Source: Micrasema longulum
Lineage: Eukaryota > Arthropoda > Insecta > Trichoptera > Brachycentridae
Reading direction: 5' to 3'
Assembly (NCBI GenBank): GCA_022494885.1
Contig: JAGVSM010003816.1
Coordinates: 54,943-118,942, forward strand
DNA length: 64,000 nt
Shown here: piece by piece, positions 55,640 to 64,000 of the stretch
Layout of the letters: every line of letters begins with the position of its first letter
How positions within the stretch are numbered: position 1 is the stretch's first letter
Translations under genes and position numbers: made by a program
Notes under the pieces: generated by a model
What the model was told of the DNA's origin: nothing
The model's database searches: none
Seen by the model: the letters and a program-made list of their open reading frames with translations, nothing else

Positions 55640-56290
55640 GGTGCATATGCCAATATATTAAACCCTCTTAAAATAGTAAAAAGATTAATTATTAAAGTAA
55701 TTTAAAAGAAACCCTCAACATTCAATACGGAAAGTCTATTTAAAATATTTAAGGTTCATACAGTAGACACTTTTTATAAAATAAATTCTATTATACGAAT
55801 ATATAAAAAGGAAAAAATAAAAGAATTTGAAATGAATAAGTCACTCAGATACCAACATATTATCAAAATTCCTAAATTCCATACAAGTCATGGTCAAAAT
55901 AGCTTTGTCTTCAAAGGTGTAACAAATTATAATAATCTTCTTAATGAACTTAAAACTATTAAATATAATATATCAATGAATAAATTTAAAGTTAATCTAA
56001 AGAAATTTTTTGAACTGCAGTAAAAACAACATTAAATTTTAATTAGTATGAATGTATTATTGTTTTGTGTTTTGTTTTATATTTTCTATCTTTTAATTTT
56101 TCTTTTCATGTACTCATATTTAAAATTATATAAACTCTTATAAATAAACAACTAAAACAGTGTAAGTCACTCTCCAAGCACGAGAGTTAGTCTCTTTTTT
56201 GGAGAGTTACAGTGATAACATTTACTAGATGTATAAAAGTAATTATGTCTAGAATTTTACAAAAATTTGTACTTTTTATGAAATTTATGA
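55640..56290 (+). pseudogene. LINE-E ORF2 C-terminus, uninterrupted copy
   Basis: From ~55665 one frame (one stop) reads PLKIVKRLIIKVI, KKPSTFNTESLFKIFKVHTV, DTFYKINSIIRIYKKEKIKE, MNKSLRYQHIIKIPKFHTSH, GQNSFVFKG and ends KVNLKKFFELQ-stop at 56023. This is a CR1/jockey-type ORF2 end of ~115 codons. The 3' UTR holds 'tttggagagttacagtgata'. It is the empty-site reference for the satellite insertion at 25.7-27.4 kb. Confidence 0.75.
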
Positions 56291-56394
56291 ATAAAAAAAG
56301 TATTGATTAACTGTAAATTTTGCCATTTTACACACATTTCATATGTACCTATAATAAATTAAACAAAAGAAAACAAATGAATTGTCCATAATAA

Positions 56395-56775
56395 TAAAGG
56401 TGTGCAAAAAATATTGTTAAAATGTTACCAATTGTTCAATTGTCCAAACAACCCCCTTCGATATCTTTTTCCATGCTCCGCCATTTATAATATTCGGTCG
56501 TTTCCTTCCGGGACGTGGGCGGGATGGGTTTCCGAGCTGCCGCTTCTCGACAGGATATTTTATTATTTTTTTATTTCAAACAAAATTATTTTCCAAACTC
56601 GCGGAGAAAAATGGCGATAATTTTTAAATTACGACTGTGGCTGCGGTGATCACGCGCTGCCGGCCGATAAGGAAGCGAGTGGACCGACGCGGCCTTCTAA
56701 TATTTTAATTTTATGTATATATAAAGGCACCGGCTATAAAGGATGAATGTCGAAAATGTAAGTTTTGAGATTGAA
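56395..56775 (+). promoter_or_regulatory. GC-rich promoter-like block
   Basis: Sharp rise in G+C at 56440-56700: 'ttccttccgggacgtgggcg' (ETS-like then GC-box-like GGGCGGG), 'aaaaatggcgataa' (YY1-like ATGGCG) and 'gcgctgccggccgataagg'. Next come TATATATAAAGG (56715) and, ~40 bp on, AAAATGTAAGT (56755), a good 5' splice-site consensus. A TATA promoter with a short first exon is possible. No supporting coding exon is visible, and the motif matches are by eye. Confidence 0.35.
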
Positions 56776-58060
56776 TGAGAATTTGAGACTGATTTGAGTC
56801 TACTGAACACTTGATTTTATTTTTAAATTTTGTGACAATTGTTTCGCTTTATTAGGGCATTTTGAAACGAATTTGAAAATAAGATGGATTGAATGTCCTA
56901 ATATAGTTGTAAAATTCAAGGTTTTTTATTTTCTTAGGTTAACCTTTTCTTTTATGTCTTTCTAATTTTATTTACATTTCTTAGATTTTAATTTTTGTGT
57001 TTACTTTAAATTTTGAATATTTTTTTCTGTAGATATGAATTAAAATTTTCGATTTACTTTAATTTATTTTTTATTTTGTTTTGATTACATTTATGAGCAC
57101 ACACTTTTTTTATATGTATATATATATATTGTTATGTTTAAAGTAAATTAAAGTAAATGGCTATTTTTTCATCTTGATTGAATTATTTTTTCTATTTTCT
57201 TACTTTAAAAAAAATAAATTTTAAACCATTTTATCTCGTTTGTTGAGTTTTTTCTTTTTCATCTTCTTAAAAATATTTTTTAAAGCATCAAAAACAAAAT
57301 GATAAATGTTTATCATTTTATATGTTTACCTTATTATGTATGTACTGTTTTATTTGATTATTAATTAAAACTAATGTCTGAGCACCCGATGACAAACAAA
57401 AGTTTAATACTTAAATAGTTTATCGGGACAAAATATTTTTTTATACTTTGTTTTCTTTTTATAATGTATTAATATTGTAATAATATCTTTAATTGTATTG
57501 TAATAAAATTGAAAAAAGACTAACAAAGACACATGTAAAAAATGAAAATAATCTTATGAACCGCATGTACATTAATCATAATTGTGGGAAAAACCAATAG
57601 TTAAGGGCAAGGCTAAGTGTTTCATAGGTAATGAAGAATTTATGTATTTTTATTTGGTTTCGGAAAAATTTAAAACAAAATAATACATGTTTGTATTGTG
57701 AAATAATAAATGAAGCTTTATAATTTTATATTTTTCGATAATTGTTGTGGAAATTGTATAAATAATATGATAAAAGGTTAGTGTTCTTTTTAATTTGAAT
57801 ACATGATTGAAATATTGTGAAGAAATTCATATACACATAAATGTATTTCTATAAAATAATAATAGGTTTAAGAATTTTTAAAAAAATACGTAGATGCAAT
57901 TGTAATTCATCTATGATAACGCATTATGCAAGCTTGTACATAAAGGGACTTAGTGAAGATATTTATTTTCTTAAATTATAAGTTTAAATATGGAGTTCTA
58001 CAAAATTAACACCAAATCAATCAACAATCCATCAATAGTTGTAAGTTTTCCCCATCGGAC
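56775..58060 (+). repeat. Left arm of long inverted repeat
   Basis: Blocks match, inverted, the segment 60400-60960: 'ctgatttgagtctactgaac' (56778), 'gacaattgtttcgctttatt' (56834), 'gtacattaatcataattgtg' (57567), 'aaaaccaatagttaagggca' (57590), 'gataattgttgt' (57738). Relative to the right arm it has ~600 extra A+T-rich bases (about 56935-57535). Confidence 0.7.
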
Positions 58061-58249
58061 ATTTAAATAAATTTTTAGATCTCCAATTTTTGGTAACAAA
58101 AGTCTTTAATGTTAGCAAAAAAGCGATTGGTAAATGAATACCGATAAATTAAAAACAATGGTTTTTGAAAGTCTAACTTAATGTGAGAGCAGTGTGAACA
58201 AAAATATTCTAAATCAGGTAGAGGAATTTGTGTAACTTTGAAGTATTTT

Positions 58250-58378
58250 TTTATTTTCTTTTATTCAGGAAACATACAGTACAGTTACAAAGTTTAATAT
58301 TTTACACAATTAGACTTAATTCTAATGGACCAGTGAAGTTTCCATATTATAAAGCAATTATATTATGAAAGGTTTATT
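58250..58378 (-). repeat. Retroelement 3' end
   Basis: Complement of 41150-41270: 'ttattcaggaaacatacagt', 'caaagtttaatattttacac', 'tggaccagtgaagtttccat'. On the minus strand it ends with AATAAAAGAAAA. Confidence 0.65.
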
Positions 58379-58399
58379 ATGAAATTATAAAAAAGATTA

Positions 58400-58655
58400 C
58401 AATATCGGCCTCGTGGTGTAATGGTAAGCGCATTCGCTTACCTTGCAAGAGGTCTCGGGCTCAATTCCCGACATACTTGATATGAAAAATTATTTTAAGG
58501 GGTATTTTTACACTAAAATATTTCATACTCCCTAGACTGGTAACTGAAGCGTAAGACTGATCACTTTACCGTCATGTAACAAAAAATATCAAGATACGCT
58601 GCTATTGGTGTACTAATGCGGTGCCTTATGCATTATTAGTTTCAGAAATGGAATG
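58400..58655 (+). repeat. S1 SINE, most complete copy
   Basis: Head GGCCTCGTGGTGTAATGGTA, B box GGCTCAATTCC, body 'gaagcgtaagactgatcact', 'caagatacgctgctattggt', tail 'gcggtgccttatgcattatt'. A cloverleaf acceptor stem does not close, so it is a SINE rather than a tRNA gene. Confidence 0.7.
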
Positions 58656-58669
58656 ATGATTTATTTACT

Positions 58670-59010
58670 TATTTATTTTATATGGTAAACAAACAGTATG
58701 TACACAAATATTGCCAATTTCTTTGTATATTAGTGTAAGAAACTCATGCACACACCAAAAAAATTGTTACACTTAATACAATAATTTAAATTATGTTTAA
58801 TTTAGTAAATGTAAAAGAAACGAAATGAAAAAATATGTATTTAATAATAAAGTTAAATATCTGCTTCTCTCAAAATTTCTGTAATTTTTGACCTAAATTT
58901 ACATACATTGTCACAAAAAATATCAGCCTCGGTAAATCTAATGTTAAATTGGTCGCATATTCTAGGTGTTGTAGATTTTTTTAAACAGATTGTTAAAATA
59001 GTTAGATGAT
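58670..59010 (-). pseudogene. LINE C-terminal scrap
   Basis: The minus strand at ~58965-58855 reads QFNIRFTEADIFCDNVCKFR then SKITEILREADI-stop, a basic C-terminal tail of LINE type. Weak but consistent with its neighbours. Confidence 0.35.
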
Positions 59011-59039
59011 GAATGATGTTTACTAGGGATGTAAATACT

Positions 59040-59610
59040 GAGAAAGGAGGGAGAGTGCCGGAAACAAGGTGATCGGTGCGCTGTAATCTACCCTGGCAAA
59101 CAAACGTATGTAGCAGTACGCAAAATTAGCAGTTCACAAAGGAGTTTTGATGCCGACCCTAATGTATGGGAGCGAAGTATGTAATTGGAAAAATTATAAT
59201 GATAGTAGATGAAATACTGTCGAACTGTGGTCTCTCTGGTGAACGTATGGTAAAACGATGTATGAAAGGTGCATAAATTTCGAGATCCGTGTACCATGTA
59301 AGGCTAAGACAAGCATTATCGACAAAATCATGAATGGTGCGCTGCGTTTGTTTGGACATGTAGAGCGAACGGACAGAGAAAGAACGGCTTAAAGGATCTA
59401 CGCTGCGAATGTTGATGGATGCAGAAAACGAGAAAGACGGGAATTGACATGGTACGATCAGATCCAGCGAATACTCGAAGATGGACATGTCAAGAGTAGA
59501 AATAATCAGCTCGCGTGCGAGAGAAGATGTATGAATGTAGGCGATGCGAGGTTTGTATTCAAAGATAGAGTGATATGGCGTTCTATCGAACTGGCGTAAT
59601 GGTTAGTTGT
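59040..59610 (+). pseudogene. LINE-A ORF2 C-terminus
   Basis: The frame contains LAVHKGVLMPTLMYGSEV (59120-59175), KAKTSIIDKIMNGALRLFGH (59298) and VERTDRERTA, then GCRKRERRELTWYDQIQRIL and SIELA-stop (59597). It is collinear with 655-1440. The tail is 'ggttagttgttgttgt'. Several frame breaks. Confidence 0.75.
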
Positions 59611-59639
59611 TGTTGTCACCTTCAATGTTTTATATAATC

Positions 59640-60165
59640 TAAAATTGATTTACAAATTACAACAGGGATGGAGGATACTTAAAATAAGGGATTATGGACG
59701 TCTAGGCATTTACAGGGCTTATAACCTGTCATTGGCTAGTTTAAGTGGCCACTTTACACATTGTGTAACATTCACCATTTTTGCCTATTTTTGAACATCC
59801 ATATTTCTTCAATTCTTCCATTTGTTGATTTCAGTGAAGTTAAAGAGCCGAAACCTTTATTGTTGTGAAGAGATTTATCTGACTGAATTATTTTACATAC
59901 TGGGCAACGCCTAAAAACAATTTTCCAATTTTTAAACTTCTTCTTGGACCAGCTGGTTTTATTACAATATTTGAGTTGGTCCAAATGTTTGTAGACAAAA
60001 GACTGGATCTTACTCCCTCGGGAGTCAATAAATACTTCCATAATCCCTTATTTACGGTATTCTCCATCCTTGTTGTAATTTGTTAATCTTAATGACTCCC
60101 GAGGGGGTAAAATCCAGTATTTTGTCTTCAAACATTTGGACAAACTCAAATATTGTAATAAAATT
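59640..60165. repeat. Large P element with internal and external A arms
   Basis: Left TIR 59655-59700 ('attacaacagggatggagga') pairs with 60036-60085 ('ccatccttgttgtaattt'). Between them: core, 'aaacctttattgttgtgaag', 'gcaacgcctaaaaacaattt' and an A arm (59967-60030). Outside the right TIR is an inverted A' arm (60093-60162). This is the longest P form (~430 bp). Confidence 0.75.
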
Positions 60166-60399
60166 GATTTCATCAATATTAAATTTTCATTTTATTCCCA
60201 GTATTTAAGTAGCATCCATTTTTTATCCCCTGGATTAATTTTTTGTTCTTGTTCAGGTATCTTGGAAAGTACAGGCTTAATTACAAATTTCATTAAACAG
60301 AAATGAAAATCATATGAACTGCCGTCAGATTACATTATTAGTTTAAAACTCATAAAATTTCACGACCATCCTTTATGTCCTGTGCCCTCCATATATAAA
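60166..60399. other. Gap, no gene
   Basis: A+T-rich. Nothing recognised. Confidence 0.3.
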
Positions 60400-60960
60400 T
60401 GATTGATGCGTCACTATAGCTGAAATGATATTATACTCATATATATATTTTTTCTCATAATTTAAAGTTACGTCGTATCAGCTGAAACTATGAATATCGG
60501 ACGTAAATTTTGGCGTTTACATCAAAAACTCTCATGTGTGGCGTTCATAAAATCAACGAATTTATATCATGAAATGTGTAAATTTTAAACAACAATTATC
60601 TAAATTTTGTATGTCAATAAATACTTACTTTGTTATATTTTCCCCGAAATTCAAAAATAAATACCTAAATTCCCCATTACCTATTAAACACTTAGCCTCA
60701 CCCTTAACCATTGGTTTTTCCCTCAATTATGATTAATGTACATGCTATAGTTCATAAGCTTATTTTTATTTTCTACTTAAATACCTTGAATTATATAACT
60801 ATATAAGGACATTCAATCCAAATAATCTTCACATTCGTTTGAAAATGCCCTAATAAGGCGAAACAATTGTCAAGTTTTTATTTTTATATGTTTATATTTG
60901 TAAAAATAAAAAAAAGTGTTTAGTAGACTCAAATCAGTGTTTGATTTCTAATTATAAGTT
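60400..60960 (-). repeat. Right arm of long inverted repeat
   Basis: Inverted counterpart of 56775-57800: 'cacttagcctcacccttaac' (60690), 'catgattaatgtac'-type block (60728), 'acattcaatccaaataatct' (60810), 'aaggcgaaacaattgtcaag' (60855), 'tagtagactcaaatcagtgt' (60921). 60839-60871 also forms a hammerhead-like core. Confidence 0.7.
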
Positions 60961-61114
60961 TTTATGATTTTATATTAAAAACATTTCTGAATCACATGCA
61001 GGACTTATATCTATAAATAATAATAACAACTGTGAAAAATTAAATTATATTGAAAATAGTAGCAATAAAATAAAACAAGTGTTTCAATTTTTTTTAAATT
61101 CATTTATTCGAATG

Positions 61115-61250
61115 CCAATTACAATGGTAAATGTTACACAGTGTGCAAAGTGGCCACTTAAACCAGCCAATGACAGGTCATAAGCCCTGTAAATGCCTAG
61201 ATTTCCATACTCCTTTTTCTCTCCATCCCTGTTGTAGTTTGTGAATCTTC
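61115..61250 (+). repeat. P element half
   Basis: 'tggtaaatgttacacagtgt', 'aaaccagccaatgacaggtc', 'ctgtaaatgcctagatttcc', right end 'tccatccctgttgtagtttg'. Confidence 0.65.
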
Positions 61251-61502
61251 GTAATTTTTAAAAGGAGTCCTCAATTTAAAAATTTAAAGGATCCATTAAT
61301 TTTATCAGGAAATTACGTTAAATACATTTCAAATATCTGTAATTTTTAACGTGGAGTCAACAAAGTTTTTCCATTAAACATTGTTCGCTTCTCTGCCGCT
61401 TTTCACTAGTTATACACGATCTTCTTACGGCCCACAGTGTGTCGTTTTATACAAGCTATATGGTAAAAAAATTTAAAAGTTTGGAAACCCACTAGTGCGA
61501 TA

Positions 61503-62345
61503 TACGAGGCATATTCAAAAAGTAAGAGTACTAAATTTTGTTAAGAAAAAAATGTATAATTAAAGTACATTGTTTGTACATAGATTACTTAGTTTTTCAT
61601 GTAGTCGCCTTCGCATTCTATGCAGGTTGTAAGTCGTGGCACAAGCTTTTTGATGCCCTCCTCATAGAACTCTCCCGCCATCTCCTTCGTCCACTTTAAG
61701 ACCTCTTGTTTCACCTTCTCATCAGTTAGAAGTTTTTTTCTTGCATTGTCTTTGGGAAAGTGAAAAGATGAAATCTGAAGGCGCTTAGTCAAAGGAGTAT
61801 GCAAGGTGGTTCAAAATGTATCAAACAAACGAGTTCACAGTATTGTGCTGCAGTAATCGTCTCCCCCTGATGCAAAAAATCAATCAAAATAATCCCTTTT
61901 TCGGTCCCAAAACACGGATGCCATGATTTTTTGGCCGAAATTGGGGCTTTGAATTTTTTGGCAGATGGAAAACTAGTGATGACTGTCTTTTTGTCTTTTA
62001 GGTGTAATGAGCCACCGATGTTTCATTACCAGTCACAATGGATATCAGAAAATCCCCAGTTTCCAATTCAAATCGCTCAAGGAACTCGCGAGCGCTAGCG
62101 ACCCGATTCAATTTTTGCTCGCACTTGGCGGGATTTCTTATTGACATCTTTCACAAAAACGAACACTACGAGACAAGTTTTGGTACTAACGAAGGTCGCC
62201 GGTGCTCGTTGTGTTCAAGAGACCCCCCACTACCAATTATTGCTGCCAACTTTTCACGAGAACCAAACAGTACGCTTATTTTTTGGATATGCTTCGTATC
62301 TCATTTTTCCATGATGAAAAATTGTGTTAAACATAATATTTTTTT
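61503..62345 (-). pseudogene. Mariner transposase remnant
   Basis: Minus strand. RVASARELLERFELETGDFL (62105 region), then IVTGNETSVAHYT: the catalytic TGDE box reads TGNE, so the first aspartate is lost, followed by a stop. SPNFGQK, IMASVFWD and ITAAQYCEL follow, then, after a deletion that removes the HDNARPH block with the second aspartate, a shift leads to VKQEVLKWTKEMAGEFYEEG and IKKLVPRLTTCIECEGDY (61700-61600). The 3' TIR-like end CGAGGCATATTCAAAAAGTA (61505) abuts TA. The 5' third and other TIR are missing. Cut-and-paste transposase, inactive. Confidence 0.85.
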
Positions 62346-62640
62346 TGTTTAAAAAATTAAACGATAGTTCACAACAACAAACTATCAAAATCTCGAAAAA
62401 TTGAAATCTACCCAAAATTACCGTTTTAAGTGTAACATATTTAATTTTTTCTATAAAATTTATTTATAACATTATTATACACTGAGAAAAACTTATCTTG
62501 CTTTGATAAACTCTTTAGTGTTAAAAAAAAACTCTTGCCTGGAAATCGTGTACCTACGTCATCGTCATTCCATGTCAGACGATGATGTCTAGACAACCTT
62601 CATGTGTTGTTTTTTAATGTAGCACCTGCAACTCCTGGCC
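62346..62640. other. Gap, no gene
   Basis: A+T-rich. 62540-62600 ('tacgtcatcgtcattccatg') is single-copy. No feature supported. Confidence 0.3.
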
Positions 62641-62649
62641 GCACTCCCA

Positions 62650-63075
62650 ATTCTTTTTTAAAGCTGCTATCATTTGTAATATATACTCCCATGTGACGCT
62701 TTATAATATAAAGTAATTTGGTTTGAAAGAGTCAGGGGATTTTGAGTATCAAGTCATGAAATATTATACAAAACATGGGCTTTTACAATATTGATGTTTG
62801 AACGCATGCATGCAGAGTGCCTATTTAACTTATCTTTAGTAACCTGAAGATTCCAGAGTGAATTGTCAATTATAACTGCAACATAATCTAGGTCGCAGAG
62901 TTATTGGAAAGGAGAAATGGATATTCTTCGATCTTATGGAATTGACTTCCTTAGGATGAAGTCCATAAGGATTATAAAAAGGAACGGTGCAAGGACGCAA
63001 CCTTGTCGAACTCCAGTAGTGACCTTAAACATATTTGTGACAACATCGTTATTTCGATTCGGCACTCGTTACTTG
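62650..63075 (-). pseudogene. LINE reverse transcriptase fragment
   Basis: Minus strand ~63060-62945 reads NNDVVTNMFKVTTGVRQGCV then LAPFLFIILMDFILRKS, the RT palm segment 'GVRQGC-x-L-x-PxLF-x-x-x-MD'. Farther on, LDYVAVI sits where YADDVAV/FVDDIA is expected (catalytic DD lost). Similar in type to LINE-A/LINE-B (RTE-like). Only ~100 codons remain. Confidence 0.7.
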
Positions 63076-64000
63076 AGTGAAAGGTTTAAATAAGTTTTAT
63101 TAGTTTTACAACTATTCCATACCTACGTAGTGTATAAAAACAAAAACAATAAACATGATGCGAGGGTGCGAGGGTGCGAAAAAAAGTGTCAAATAATTGA
63201 ATTGAACATAAGCTGCTGTGTAATACAAAAAAAGTCATTTTTTTCAGTTTTCTAAAAAAAACTCTCAAAAAGTTAAAAAACAAAAAACTATAGACCATAA
63301 AACGACCGAATTTGTACATTTTCTTATTAACATACTACATAAAATATTTTATTATACAATATTACTTTAAAACTCGTCCTCACTAGGGAAATGTAAGTTA
63401 TTTCCTTTTTTTCTGAACTAAAATAAACACTTTTAACTCAAAATATAACCTTGACTGTAGCGCGATAATGAGCGAATGAATACCACTACGTTATCACAAA
63501 TAAATATATGACCTTAGAAATATCATTCGTAAAAGCATGAATTGGTCAGGCCAATTAAGCATGCATTTGTCTAGCTGATTATTCTGGAATACTTATAGAA
63601 GAATTTCGTTCAGACATCATCGTTCAAAAATTCTATGTGAATTTATAGCGTCTAGTTTGTATGAAGCGAAACAGTGTGCGGCACTGGGAATTATTTCCGC
63701 AGTAGGTTTTCGTTCGTTCGTTTTTCTTTTTAATTATGGTTTTACCGGAAAACCTGATAGGAAATTAGATTTCTTCTCTTCATTTAATCTGGAGGTTTCG
63801 GGGAGGAGGGTGGTGGGTATCCGAGAGATCTCTTTCCGGTTTAAAACCATTAAATCGTGGTATTTTTTCAACACCCACTGCGGAATAGCCAAAATACCCC
63901 AGCCTCCCCTAGGCGTGAAATTGAAATTAGCTGTACCTTGTTTAAGGGATGACTTCTTTATCAAAAATCAATATTGGACAGGTGCATAAAAAAAATTATT
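63076..64000. other. Single-copy tail of window
   Basis: 63640-63970 is GC-richer, with 'gtttcggggaggagggtggt' and 'ccccagcctcccctaggcgt'. Frames on both strands overlap here without family resemblance. It may be non-coding regulatory or the edge of a gene outside the window. Confidence 0.3.

Noticed and set aside
58400..58475. Functional tRNA gene
   Set aside because: A and B boxes are present but the acceptor stem does not pair and the same head recurs with a SINE body elsewhere.
63657..63989. 110-codon plus-strand and 76-codon minus-strand frames at the window end
   Set aside because: Mutual antisense in GC-richer DNA, no recognisable domain; may be non-coding.

Overview
The window looks like a gene-poor piece of an animal nuclear genome, most likely an arthropod and probably an insect. 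By eye it is strongly A+T rich. It is packed with decayed non-LTR retrotransposons (LINEs of several clades), tRNA-derived SINE-like elements, foldback/MITE-like elements, a broken mariner and long A+T microsatellites. I found no convincing host protein-coding gene, rRNA or functional tRNA. Almost every open frame with recognisable similarity is a LINE or transposon remnant. The species cannot be named from this sequence. Family labels used here (P, A, LINE-A, S1 and so on) are mine.

Layout. 0-9 kb: LINE C-terminal fragments (LINE-Y, LINE-A, an L2-like element, an R1/I-like element with a 73-bp tandem repeat), the first complete P foldback element and SINEs. 9-14 kb: two TIR elements (9185-9771, 10858-11223), then an S1-headed repeat split by a nested LINE fragment that carries a 450-bp TIR element. 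15-20 kb: S3 SINE, LINE-J, P/A modules, a CR1/jockey-like LINE end and repeat R. 21-24 kb: a 148-bp tandem repeat, S1 SINE, LINE ends and a long-TIR MITE. 24-27.5 kb: a single-copy GC-richer block with regulatory-like motifs, a hammerhead-like motif, and LINE-E split by a 1.58-kb 9-bp satellite. 27.5-34 kb: a cluster of P/A and SINE copies. 34-40 kb: LINE-D and repeat R holding a LINE-J insertion. 41.7-46.5 kb: a nearly full-length CR1/L2-like LINE on the minus strand (LINE-C), the best-preserved coding unit. 47-56 kb: LINE-B, hairpins, SINEs, LINE-E. 56-61 kb: a GC-rich promoter-like block and a long inverted repeat about 4.2 kb across. 61-64 kb: broken mariner, an RT remnant and a single-copy tail.

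How it fits together: several insertions can be ordered because an uninterrupted paralogue is also present. LINE-J sits in repeat R with a TAAAAGA duplication. A 56-bp A module sits in LINE-J with a 12-bp duplication. A retroelement tail that grew into the 9-mer satellite sits in LINE-E with an AAATATAGA duplication. The most unusual points are the composite P/A foldback family (about 20 sites), the hammerhead-like motifs in unrelated repeats, and the LINE-C ORF1 and ORF2 that share one frame separated by a single UGA.
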